From positions 1 to 64,000 of the forward strand of contig OV788638.1 of assembly GCA_928721565.1 (NCBI GenBank): DNA of 64,000 bases, given 5' to 3'. This document shows positions 42,634-51,176 of this stretch, one piece after another. This DNA is from an uncultured Clostridia bacterium. Lineage in GTDB: Bacteria > Bacillota > Clostridia > TANB77 > CAG-508. How positions within the stretch are numbered: the stretch's first letter is position 1; every line of letters begins with the position of its first letter. The position numbers were made by a program, and so were the translations under genes. The notes below the pieces were generated by a model, which saw only the letters and a program-made list of their open reading frames with translations, did not search any database and was not told the DNA's origin.

Positions 42634-44250
42634 TTACTTTTTAAGCATTTCTTTTACAGTTGTAATATATTCTAAATCTTCAATAGAATATTTGCTTTTT
42701 TTAATATTATTATAATTACTTATAATTTTAACTTTTTTAATTAAGTCTTCTATATTATCCTCTTGAAAATTCTCTTTAGAAACTTGCATTCCAAATAATT
42801 TATATTTGTCTTTAATTATAACAGCCAACTCTTTGGTATCACTAATTTTTATATAATTTATAACTGAAAAGTTAGAAAAATTAATAAAATCTCTAATCTT
42901 TTTAGCAGTTTGTCCAATTTCTTTATCTGTTATTTCCTCATTTTTCTTTATCATTGCTTTAGCCATAAACCAATAATAGTTGCTTGCAAGTTTTAATACA
43001 TCTAATAATGATGAAGTTTCATCTATATTTTCTACTATTTTCTTCTTCAAAATTTCTTCATCTAATTTCATATAAGCCTTTTTTAATTCTAATATCAAAT
43101 TATTTCTTTGCAAAATAGATGCACTATCTTTTTTATTATTCTTCTTTTTTCCAAAAAGTCCCATTTTAGGCTTATCTATTTTTCCATTCAATTTAAAAAT
43201 TTCAGACTTTAATTTCTTAATATTCTCTCTAGTCAAATCATATTCTGTTTTTTTAACTTTTTTATTTTTATTTTCTTCAATCTTTTTTAGTTCCTCATCT
43301 TTAATTTGTAATATTTCATCAACTAAAAATTTATATTCAGAATATTTAGCATACTCATCTAAATTAGCATTCAATTTTTCAATGTTTTCATCCATCTCAG
43401 CTTTTTCAAGATCTGACATTTTTGAAACTTCTTTAGAAGTCAACTCAAGATATATCTTTTGATAATTATCGCCTTTATAATCATTTATATTTAAAGCTCC
43501 TGTATAAAATTTATCAAGTATAATCTTATTATCTGTTGCTTCAATAGATTTCTTTTTCTTAATCAGCTCTGATTTCTTCTCCTCAACACCATCTGTTGTT
43601 AACTTAAATTCTTTTAAAATCTCCTCTGACTTATTCTCATAAAATTTATCAATTTCATTTTCATATTTATCATAAATATATCTAATATTCGCATACAAAT
43701 GTGCTACAACATCAGAACATTCCCAATAAACCTTTTCAAAAGTATTTTTAATTTTTTCAGAGTTGATATTTCCATCATAAGCCTCTTGCAACAAAACAAT
43801 CATATATTTTTTAGAATATTCACTTATATCAAAATCATTTTCATTTAACTTAATTCCCACATTCTCAAACTGTTTAACACAATCAATTAACTCTTTATTT
43901 AATCTCTCCAAATTACTTTTGTAATATCCATTTATATTATATGTAGCTCGATCAAGCCCCATTTTTTCAAATGATGAACGAGTATCAGTATTTTTTACAG
44001 CAACATCATATCTCATAATTTCTGTTTCAATCTGAGGAATTTCTTGATTCTCCTCAACAGCAGTGAGTTCGTTGAATCTGGTTTCTATTTCTTTTAATAG
44101 CATTTCATTTACTTCATCATATTTATCAGTCATATCTTTTATTGTCTGTGCTAAAGTTTTTATAGCTTTAATCCCATTTCTTGGCAAAACTGAAATAACT
44201 TCTTTATCTGTTGTTATTTGTTTTTCTACATTTTCAACTAATTCTTTCAT
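42634..44250 (-). CDS. Large coiled-coil cytosolic protein of the surface locus, unknown
   Basis: 538 residues, no signal or membrane segment. It is strongly helical and rich in Lys/Glu; coiled coils are likely at about 200-340 (KKKSIEATDNK, KKIEENKNKKVKKTEYDLTRENIKKLKSEIF). A conserved-looking block GLFGKKKNNKKDS divides two halves. No catalytic motif recognised. Overlaps the 45-residue gene by 4 bp (ATGA) and lies between TasA-like and signal peptidase genes, so a structural or regulatory partner of the locus is likely. Confidence 0.7.
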   Translation of the reverse strand: MKELVENVEKQITTDKEVISVLPRNGIKAIKTLAQTIKDMTDKYDEVNEMLLKEIETRFNELTAVEENQEIPQIETEIMRYDVAVKNTDTRSSFEKMGLDRATYNINGYYKSNLERLNKELIDCVKQFENVGIKLNENDFDISEYSKKYMIVLLQEAYDGNINSEKIKNTFEKVYWECSDVVAHLYANIRYIYDKYENEIDKFYENKSEEILKEFKLTTDGVEEKKSELIKKKKSIEATDNKIILDKFYTGALNINDYKGDNYQKIYLELTSKEVSKMSDLEKAEMDENIEKLNANLDEYAKYSEYKFLVDEILQIKDEELKKIEENKNKKVKKTEYDLTRENIKKLKSEIFKLNGKIDKPKMGLFGKKKNNKKDSASILQRNNLILELKKAYMKLDEEILKKKIVENIDETSSLLDVLKLASNYYWFMAKAMIKKNEEITDKEIGQTAKKIRDFINFSNFSVINYIKISDTKELAVIIKDKYKLFGMQVSKENFQEDNIEDLIKKVKIISNYNNIKKSKYSIEDLEYITTVKEMLKK

Positions 44251-44384
44251 GAATTTTCCTCCTCTAATTTCTTAACCGTATCATATTCGCTATTTAAAAA
44301 CTTTAAAAAACTTTCAACTTGTTTTTGGACATCCAATAATTCTCTATTTTCTAATTTTGATGTTTTTATATTTTTTATTTCCAT
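44247..44384 (-). CDS. Small 45-residue protein, unknown
   Basis: ATG at 44384 preceded by GGGAGTGAG gives a 45-residue helical, charged peptide (MEIKNIKTSK...LEEENS). Its stop overlaps the next start as ATGA, a strong sign of translational coupling with the large coiled-coil protein, and its own sequence supplies that gene's GGAGG. No homologue recognised. Confidence 0.7.
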   Translation of the reverse strand: MEIKNIKTSKLENRELLDVQKQVESFLKFLNSEYDTVKKLEEENS

Positions 44385-44420
44385 TAAAACTCACTCCCTA
44401 TCTTATTTTTTTATAAGTAA

Positions 44421-45068
44421 TTATACTGTACTATCTGGTATATATTGATTAAATTTCATAGTTGCTCTATATTTTAAAGTTGTATGTAAATCATTTGAAT
44501 CACTATTAGTCTCTCCTCTGAACTGAGTATCTTCTTTATTATTCATTGTATTTTTATCTCCATCATTCCATCTAAACAAAACCCTAATCTCACGTTTTTT
44601 CTCTCCAGCACTATTAACATCAGTATCTGGATCAATTACTCCTGTTATTGTATTTGTCTCAGTTATAGTAGAAGTATCTCCATCAATCACTTCATAACCA
44701 TAAATCTCAAAATCAGTTAGTTTTGTAGTATTTAATTGCTCTATAGAAAAATCATACTCAAAAGCCACATCAACATAAGTATAATCTATTAACATTTCAA
44801 AATAACCCTCTCGTCCCGGAACCAAAGTATTATTACTATTCATATTTTCATTTTCAACAAATATTGGTTGCATAACTTCAGTAAGAGATGATTCTTCATG
44901 TATAGTGTGATCATTTACCTTAATCAACCATCTTTTAATATGTGTATCGTAAGTAGTATCAACTTTTTCAAAATATCTAGCATATGTTCTTTGTATTGAT
45001 ATAATAGTAATAAGTAAAGAAATAATGCATAATATTTGTAAAGCTCTTAATTTAGTTTTCTTTTTCAT
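44421..45068 (-). CDS. TasA-like secreted protein, Arg-type signal
   Basis: 215 residues. Signal segment LQILCIISLLITIISIQRTYARYFEKV; the TYARY ending is the variant of the SipW-cognate site that also occurs in the proteins at 49.5 and 50.5 kb (TLARYET, RMYALYKD). The mature beta domain contains WLIKVNDHTI, PGREGYFEMLIDYTYVDVAFEYDF and a C-terminal TTLKYRATMKFNQYI. Its start overlaps the stop of the preceding signal peptidase by 4 bp (ATGA), so the substrate and its peptidase are translationally coupled. Confidence 0.7.
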   Translation of the reverse strand: MKKKTKLRALQILCIISLLITIISIQRTYARYFEKVDTTYDTHIKRWLIKVNDHTIHEESSLTEVMQPIFVENENMNSNNTLVPGREGYFEMLIDYTYVDVAFEYDFSIEQLNTTKLTDFEIYGYEVIDGDTSTITETNTITGVIDPDTDVNSAGEKKREIRVLFRWNDGDKNTMNNKEDTQFRGETNSDSNDLHTTLKYRATMKFNQYIPDSTV

Positions 45069-45640
45069 CTACTTTCCCTTTCATATCTATCTTGTCTTTC
45101 TCTAAAAATTCTAAATCCTATATATATAGATAATGGTACTATTGCTCCAAAATAAAATACATATTTATTATTTAGCAATCTACAAATAAATGACAAAATG
45201 TACATTTTACTTTGAACCACTCCATTTATTTGATGTGCATATACAACAGGATCTTCTAAGTTATTAGCAATACCCTGAGTATGAAAAACTCTTTGTCCAT
45301 CAATTTCTTCAATATCTTTTACTCTATGTGTTACCAAAATTCCATTTACAGCCCCAGTTTCACCTTGATATGTTACATCTTCACCGACCTGTATTTTATT
45401 AGTATCTGTTTCTTTTACTAAAATAACATCACCAACTTGGTATTTAGGAATCATACTTCCTGTTTGAACTCTAAAAATTCTATATCCAAAAAATGATTGT
45501 TTATTATTTGTTACTTTTTGTATAACTATTACTATACAAATTAAAATAATTATAGCAGTTATTATCTTTGATATCACTTTCCATGCAATATGTAATATTT
45601 TCTTTATCTGGTCATTTGGGACCGGTTCTCTTTTGTCCAT
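45065..45640 (-). CDS. SipW-type signal peptidase I with repeat-encoded N-terminus
   Basis: 191 residues. Catalytic Ser in VQTGSMIPKY, His in LVTHRVKDI, third block NNLEDPVV; helices at about residues 14-42 and 160-176. The first residues MDKREPVPNDQ are translated from a copy of the ACCGGT repeat (core 45621-45626), so the repeat has landed at, or created, the start of the gene. The stop of the upstream DUF2357-like gene is 2 bp before the ATG, and the GAGGTT ribosome binding site is inside that gene. Confidence 0.85.
   Translation of the reverse strand: MDKREPVPNDQIKKILHIAWKVISKIITAIIILICIVIVIQKVTNNKQSFFGYRIFRVQTGSMIPKYQVGDVILVKETDTNKIQVGEDVTYQGETGAVNGILVTHRVKDIEEIDGQRVFHTQGIANNLEDPVVYAHQINGVVQSKMYILSFICRLLNNKYVFYFGAIVPLSIYIGFRIFRERQDRYERESR
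45610..45640. repeat. ACCGGT-core repeat forming the start of a signal peptidase gene
   Basis: Core 45621-45626, GGACCGGTTCT on the plus strand; translated in the minus-strand gene as KREPVPND. Confidence 0.9.
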
Positions 45641-45642
45641 TT

Positions 45643-46767
45643 TTATTTTAACCTCACTTCTTTTACTCTTCCCATATATTTATCTATTCTTTCTTTAAAT
45701 TTATCTTCAATAGGTTTTAAAGAAATCAATTTTCTAGTTTTCATAACTATCAATTTGTCTGCAATCATCTGTTTTAACTCTTTATCTGACATTTCAGGAT
45801 TAAGTTCAATTATCCTCTCTATCAAATTATCTGTCAATTCTTTTCTTGCCTTTTTATCCTCTAGCGCACTCTTTTTTTGTCCCTTCATTTTTTCTTCAAG
45901 ATTATTGTTTTTAAAAATCAAATGCATTAGATACATATTTTCATCAACTAATTTTTTTGCTACTCCTTTTTCCTCATAAGTTTTGTTTGACTTTACAGAC
46001 TTATCTTTTATTTCTAATTGATCACTCAAATAATTCCATAATTTTACTGCATATTGAAAATGTACATTTTTTAACAATACATTAGTCATTTTTAAAGGAG
46101 ATTTAACAAGTGTAACTCGCTTAGCTTGTAATAATTGATATACATTAGTTGCTTTAAGGTCTTTTATCTGCTTTTTTATTGCCTGAATTCTTTCTGCTGT
46201 TCCAGCAGATTTTTTAACACCTATGTTACTTTCTGTTGAATAGTTAAAATTAACTTTTATTTTTTCTTTTTTGTATTTAATTTCTGCTTCATAATCTGCT
46301 TTTTGCTCATTTTTACCTTTATATTCAGTTTGTTCATCTTTTTCACGTAAATACATATAATCTTCAATCAATTTTATAAGACTGTATAAAAATCTATTTT
46401 CATATGTAATAAATGTTTCTTCTTTATAAGCATTTAATATCTTTTTAGGTATAACTTCTCCTGTATTTTGGTTAAATCTATCAACATAATTTACATTTTT
46501 AGACAAATGTTTTACACTTTCCACAGTTACTTTTTTGATTAATTCTATTTTAATTATCTCTTCTTCTGTAACAATATTCTTTATTTCCTTTGTTAAAGCC
46601 CTTTCTATATGTGGAAGTGAAAATTCAAGCATATCAATCCATTCATCATTTTCAACAATTTGACTCTTATTAACATCTAGCATTAATTTTGAATCAACTT
46701 TGCTAAGAAATTCCTGTGATGACTGTCCACTCTCCATATTGGCAAGTTTCATTACATTTAAGTCCAT
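45643..46767 (-). CDS. DUF2357-like protein, partner of the McrB-like ATPase
   Basis: 374 residues, cytosolic. The middle part (NAYKEETFITYENRFLYSLIKLIEDY) matches the DUF2357 pattern with the invariant ENRF found in McrC-like partners of McrB-type AAA proteins. In restriction systems that domain is followed by a PD-(D/E)XK nuclease; here the C-terminus is only a helical Lys-rich region (KKARKELTDNLIERIIELNPEMSDKELKQ) and I see no nuclease motif. It directly follows the ATPase gene (26 bp). Proposed as a non-nucleolytic adaptor that works with the ATPase at the membrane. Confidence 0.6.
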   Translation of the reverse strand: MDLNVMKLANMESGQSSQEFLSKVDSKLMLDVNKSQIVENDEWIDMLEFSLPHIERALTKEIKNIVTEEEIIKIELIKKVTVESVKHLSKNVNYVDRFNQNTGEVIPKKILNAYKEETFITYENRFLYSLIKLIEDYMYLREKDEQTEYKGKNEQKADYEAEIKYKKEKIKVNFNYSTESNIGVKKSAGTAERIQAIKKQIKDLKATNVYQLLQAKRVTLVKSPLKMTNVLLKNVHFQYAVKLWNYLSDQLEIKDKSVKSNKTYEEKGVAKKLVDENMYLMHLIFKNNNLEEKMKGQKKSALEDKKARKELTDNLIERIIELNPEMSDKELKQMIADKLIVMKTRKLISLKPIEDKFKERIDKYMGRVKEVRLK

Positions 46768-46793
46768 TTACTTTTTCTATCCTTTCCAAATTA

Positions 46794-48347
46794 TTATGAC
46801 ATTTTCTTCAATCTTAATAAAAATTCTGTACATTCAGCCATTTTTCCTTTTCCAAAATTCTTATCCAAAAACTCTATATACCCATCAATTTCATCTCTAA
46901 TTAAAGCTAAGTTAAGAGCTTCAAATTTTCTTAAAACTTTTTTAGCCATAAAATAATCTACAGCCTCAGTTTCATCTCCACCGCAAGCTACATAAACAGG
47001 TACGAATTTTCTCATATGTTTTACAATACGGTTACCAAAAGCAACTCTAAAGTGTTTTATTGTATAGTTATCCATATCATCAATTTTCTTTAAAGTAGCT
47101 GGTGATATGGCATAATCAACCATTGCTTTTTCAAATAAGCCATTTAAGTATGAATAATTTACATCAATAGCATCTACATCATCTGGTTCAAATGCAATAC
47201 CTTTTTCATTTATATCTATAGGCATAGCTCTATCATATACCTTATCTGTTACCATGAAAGTAGAATCATCATTATTGATTGTTCCTATGTACCAAGCATT
47301 TGGTGGAATTTGCAATTTTCCTCTCATTAACTTCTTTGGATCTGTTGGCCATGAACTTTGTACAACTTCAATCTTCCAATCTTTTGTACTATGCATTTCT
47401 AGAATTGACAACATTTCTGCAAAATAGTACTCAACACGTGCCAAGTTCATCTCGTCCAAAATTACTGTAAATATCTCATCTGTATATCCTGCTTCATACA
47501 AATATGCTAAAAAATCTGTTTCATTAAACTTCTTTGTAAATTCATTTAAATATCCAAATATATCTGTTCTATCTCTCCAAGAGGGCTGTACAGAAGCAAC
47601 ACAAGATGGATGTTTTACAAAGTTACCCCATGCAAGAGATATAGATGTTTTACCAGTACCAGAAATACCCTGTAATATAACTAATTTGGTTGATGCAATT
47701 GCTGATACAAACAATCTTATCATTTTCTCACTATAATATAATTTTAATTTGCTTGCAGCAAAATTTCTAAACATATAACAAAACTCTGGTAATGAAAAAC
47801 TATCATGATAATCTTTTTGTTTATATTTTGCATATTCTTGATCTATTAAAGTCAACTTAGAAAATCTGCTTTGACTACTAGGATCAATCTGTTCTTCATT
47901 ATTAGCTTGTGATTGAGCTGCTGCTAATGCTGCCTTATCTGCACCAGTACTTATTCCATTTGGGTTTACACCTAATTCTGGAGTTTTCATAGATAATAAT
48001 TTCAACTTTTCATCAACCAGTTCTTCAACTTGATCATTTAAAGTATCAATCTGTTTTAACAATTCTTCTTGGTCAATAATCTTCTTTCTCCACTTCATAT
48101 GTCTTTTTAAAAACATTGCTATTATACCAATAATTCCACCAATAACTACAATCATACAAATAATAGCTAAACCTGTTAAAAACCACTCTGACATTTTAAA
48201 ATCATTTGCATAACTTTGAATTATATAATAATATTCAGGAATATTAAAAATACTAAATATTCCCTTTCTTAATCCTCCAAATATCTCTCCAAATCCAGAA
48301 AAGAATTGGTGTAAAAATTCAAATAAAAATCTTCCGTATGTTTCCAT
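46794..48347 (-). CDS. Membrane-anchored McrB-like AAA+ ATPase
   Basis: 517 residues. A membrane helix at about residues 55-80 (WFLTGLAIICMIVVIGGIIGIIAMFL) is followed by a short coiled coil. The ATPase domain at about 220-400 has Walker A LQGISGTGKTS, Walker B TVILDEMNLARVEYYFAEML and the McrB-like NTxD-type motif YIGTINNDDSTFMVTDKVYDRA. The C-terminal region is helical. McrB relatives normally pair with McrC and cut DNA; the membrane anchor and surroundings of signal peptidases and fibre-like proteins argue for a different job, perhaps assembling or extracting surface subunits. Confidence 0.75.
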   Translation of the reverse strand: METYGRFLFEFLHQFFSGFGEIFGGLRKGIFSIFNIPEYYYIIQSYANDFKMSEWFLTGLAIICMIVVIGGIIGIIAMFLKRHMKWRKKIIDQEELLKQIDTLNDQVEELVDEKLKLLSMKTPELGVNPNGISTGADKAALAAAQSQANNEEQIDPSSQSRFSKLTLIDQEYAKYKQKDYHDSFSLPEFCYMFRNFAASKLKLYYSEKMIRLFVSAIASTKLVILQGISGTGKTSISLAWGNFVKHPSCVASVQPSWRDRTDIFGYLNEFTKKFNETDFLAYLYEAGYTDEIFTVILDEMNLARVEYYFAEMLSILEMHSTKDWKIEVVQSSWPTDPKKLMRGKLQIPPNAWYIGTINNDDSTFMVTDKVYDRAMPIDINEKGIAFEPDDVDAIDVNYSYLNGLFEKAMVDYAISPATLKKIDDMDNYTIKHFRVAFGNRIVKHMRKFVPVYVACGGDETEAVDYFMAKKVLRKFEALNLALIRDEIDGYIEFLDKNFGKGKMAECTEFLLRLKKMS

Positions 48348-48393
48348 ATATTTTTCTTCCTTTCGAAAATTACATCATCACATTTGTAGCACT

Positions 48394-49437
48394 CTATTGA
48401 AAAATAACATTACTTAATGAATTATCTTTCTTTAATTCTTTGTATAATACTAATTCTTTTGGCGCTATAACTAATTTAAACATCTTTAATTTTTCTACAT
48501 CCTCAACACTTTTTACTAAATCATCTAATGTAATGACAAAATTATAACCTAATTTAGTATAATCAAGTACACTCTTTTGATTTTTAATATAATCTGAATA
48601 TTTAATATTCAGATTAATTTTTTCTTGTAAAGCCTGATTACTAATTAACGCTAGAATACTATTCATTTTTTGTTTTTTCTTAAATAAAGAACTTGTAAAT
48701 TCCGCTATGTAAGAATCTTTAAAATTACCATTTATAATATCTCTTATTGAAACTACACTCAACAAAATATACTCAATTTGTAGTTTATCTTCTGCAATAA
48801 TTCCTTCTTCAAAAACTTTTTCTATTGCAGATTCACTATACTGCATTGGCATTCTAACATCATGTTCTAAACTCACATAATAAACATCTTCTGAAAAATC
48901 TGTATTTTCAAATTTTAGTGCAAATTCATCTGTTTCAAATTTTTCTAAAAAAACATCTTTTTCTATCATATCACTATTAACTTCTTTATAAAGTTTATTT
49001 TCAGCATCTTGTGGTACTTTAATATTTAATGAAGAACTAACTAACTCAAAAATTTTTTCAACAATTTCTTTTACACTATCAATTGTTTTAAAATTTTCAA
49101 CATTTCTTACATTATCAAAAAATAATACATAACCAAAAACTTCTTTTATAATATGAATTAAATTCAATTTAGCTTGTTTTTCATCTAATGACTCAGATTC
49201 TTCTTCACATTTTTCCATCAAGATATCCTCTTTGTATTCGAGCTCATCTAATATTCTTAAATAAAATGCTCTAGCAGGCTTATCTGTATTTTTAATATTA
49301 TAATATCTAGCATTTATATATGTTCTTAAATACTCATTTACCAAGTCTTCATCATAATATGTGCTAAATATTATCTTCATATATTTTTTGATTTTTTTCT
49401 CTGTAAAATTCAAATATGTGTCCATTAAATTGTTCAT
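48394..49437 (-). CDS. Cytosolic protein of the surface locus, unknown
   Basis: 347 residues, no signal or membrane segment, acidic and mostly helical in the first half (IMNLMDTYLNFTEKKIKKYMK-like start, EEESESLDEKQAKLNLIHI). The second half mixes strands and helices (YYVSLEHDVRMPMQYSESAIEKVF). No known domain recognised. It precedes the ATPase gene by 46 bp and is preceded by AAGGAGA, so it belongs to the same operon; possibly a third component with the McrB-like and DUF2357-like proteins. Confidence 0.65.
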   Translation of the reverse strand: MNNLMDTYLNFTEKKIKKYMKIIFSTYYDEDLVNEYLRTYINARYYNIKNTDKPARAFYLRILDELEYKEDILMEKCEEESESLDEKQAKLNLIHIIKEVFGYVLFFDNVRNVENFKTIDSVKEIVEKIFELVSSSLNIKVPQDAENKLYKEVNSDMIEKDVFLEKFETDEFALKFENTDFSEDVYYVSLEHDVRMPMQYSESAIEKVFEEGIIAEDKLQIEYILLSVVSIRDIINGNFKDSYIAEFTSSLFKKKQKMNSILALISNQALQEKINLNIKYSDYIKNQKSVLDYTKLGYNFVITLDDLVKSVEDVEKLKMFKLVIAPKELVLYKELKKDNSLSNVIFQ

Positions 49438-49452
49438 TTTTTGTCTCCTTGA

Positions 49453-50028
49453 TTATTCAATTATCTGTTTAGCATTCAAATCTAATTTTATGTATTCAAT
49501 CAAATCTGAATATTCTGCATTTGTATCATTAGCCTTTGGAAATGTTACTTTTATAACAAAGTTATCAGTAATATCTGTCCCTTGATTCATCTGATCTGCA
49601 TCTAATGATATTCTTCTATAATATGTTCCGTCATCATCTGTAATTATCTCTTGCTTTGCATTAAGAATTGTTCCATTTTTAACTATTTGATATTCTAATG
49701 GTAAATTTGTTGTAGTTTTTAATACAATTTCATACTCCAAATCAGTTTCTGCCCTTTTGCTTATAGTACCATCATCTTCTTTTTTAAAGTTTGATACTGA
49801 AAATGTATAATCAAAAGAATCATTTGAAGGATATATATCTTTTATTAAAATTGTTCCAGATTTAAAATCATTATCTAATATCCAAAATGCAACATCTACA
49901 TCTTTATCAGATTTAGCAGTAGTTTCATATCTTGCCAGTGTCCTTCTTAATAAAATAATTGCTATAATTATTATTGCTATTAAAATAAGTACTATAAGAC
50001 TCTTTTTTATCTTTTTTTTATCAAACAT
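49453..50028 (-). CDS. TasA-like secreted protein, Arg-type signal
   Basis: 191 residues from ATG 50028 (GAGG 6 bp upstream); a GTG at 50040 is the alternative. The signal segment is IVLILIAIIIIAIILLRRTLARYETTAK. The mature beta domain contains DVAFWILDNDFKSGTILIKDIYPSNDSFDYTFSVSNF in successive strands and DNFVIKVTFPKAN. It overlaps the end of the preceding signal peptidase gene, repeating the peptidase-substrate coupling. Confidence 0.7.
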   Translation of the reverse strand: MFDKKKIKKSLIVLILIAIIIIAIILLRRTLARYETTAKSDKDVDVAFWILDNDFKSGTILIKDIYPSNDSFDYTFSVSNFKKEDDGTISKRAETDLEYEIVLKTTTNLPLEYQIVKNGTILNAKQEIITDDDGTYYRRISLDADQMNQGTDITDNFVIKVTFPKANDTNAEYSDLIEYIKLDLNAKQIIE

Positions 50029-50554
50029 CTTTTTCCTCACCTATTTTTTCTTTATATGAAACTAGTAGTATAAATAAGATAACTGTTATACTAATTGGTA
50101 TTATTACATGCATATCTGAAAATACTTTTTTCCAAACCTCAACATTATTTATAATTGCAACTTCTTTTCCTATAATCTCATTTTTAGTTATAGGCTCATC
50201 TTCTGTATTATTATAATCACCTTTTGTTATTATAGTATCTCCATCTATACTTACTATTCTATGTGTAATTAACACATTGTCCTTTTTGTATGTTATAATA
50301 TCATTTTCCTTTATTTCATCACCTATTTTGATTATTACAATATCACCTTTTTCCATTGTTGGTGACATACTTCCAGTTTCTGTGCTAAATACTGAATAGC
50401 CAAAAATATCAATATACTCTTTATTTTGCACATTTAATTGTACCAAACCCCATATTACAATAATAGCAATGATACTTAATACTAATATTATCAAATTAAC
50501 TATAACTTTTTTTATAACCTCAAATATTTTATTATGTTCCATTGCCAATTCCAT
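50021..50554 (-). CDS. SipW-type signal peptidase I
   Basis: 177 residues. Helix 1 at about residues 12-33, catalytic Ser in TETGSMSPTM, His in VLITHRIVSI, third block GDYNNTEDEPI, helix 2 near residue 155. Overlaps the upstream TasA-like gene by 23 bp and the downstream TasA-like gene by 8 bp, so it is sandwiched between two presumptive substrates. The internal ATG four codons in (MEHNK) is an alternative start. Confidence 0.85.
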   Translation of the reverse strand: MELAMEHNKIFEVIKKVIVNLIILVLSIIAIIVIWGLVQLNVQNKEYIDIFGYSVFSTETGSMSPTMEKGDIVIIKIGDEIKENDIITYKKDNVLITHRIVSIDGDTIITKGDYNNTEDEPITKNEIIGKEVAIINNVEVWKKVFSDMHVIIPISITVILFILLVSYKEKIGEEKDV

Positions 50555-51173
50555 CTCCTGTATATTGTTTCAAATTTATTTCTAATGGTATAGATATTTT
50601 AGCATCAACAGTTTCTCCTAATTCTGAATCACTAGCATTATTTCCCTCATCATTTTCCCACTCAAAATATAATTTTAGGTGGTTTAAATACTTGTCATTT
50701 ATTTTTGATATTGGTATTAGTGCTTGATGTTCATGTAAATCTATATTTGTATTTACATCTGCATTAGTAATTTGTTCTGTTTCACCATCTTTTTGAAAAT
50801 AATTTTCTACTTTAACTAATTTCATCTTTGCTTTTGTTATATCATCAAACTTCATATTAAGTGTATACATAATAGAAACATCTGTATTGGTTGGATCTAT
50901 TATTATATCAAAACATGCCTGAGTTCCAGGTGCTATTTTTTGACTCTTAACATGATTAGAATCAATATATGTAAGATTGTCTTCTGTCATGTTAAAAGTC
51001 AAATTTTCGTCACCTGAAGAAATGTCTGAGCCATTTACTTTTATTGCCCATACACCTAATAAATCTGTATAATCTCCTTGTAGCTGATCTTTGTATAATG
51101 CATACATTCTAGCTATTTGGAACAAAGATATAATTAACATTATTAATACTAAAATTCTTAATAATTTCTTCAT
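50532..51173 (-). CDS. TasA-like secreted protein, short signal
   Basis: 213 residues. Signal ILVLIMLIISLFQIARMYALYKD, then GVWAIKVNGSDISSGDENLTFNM, PGTQACFDIIIDPTNTDVSIMYTLNMKFDD (beta-sandwich strands as in TasA/camelysin), and LKLYFEWENDEGN. The overall plan matches the protein at 44.4 kb (VNDHTI / PGREGYFEMLIDYTYVDVAFEY / FRWNDGDKN), so these two are paralogues within the locus. GAGGAAG within the upstream gene's end serves as ribosome binding site. Confidence 0.7.
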   Translation of the reverse strand: MKKLLRILVLIMLIISLFQIARMYALYKDQLQGDYTDLLGVWAIKVNGSDISSGDENLTFNMTEDNLTYIDSNHVKSQKIAPGTQACFDIIIDPTNTDVSIMYTLNMKFDDITKAKMKLVKVENYFQKDGETEQITNADVNTNIDLHEHQALIPISKINDKYLNHLKLYFEWENDEGNNASDSELGETVDAKISIPLEINLKQYTGDGIGNGT

Positions 51174-51176
51174 TTA

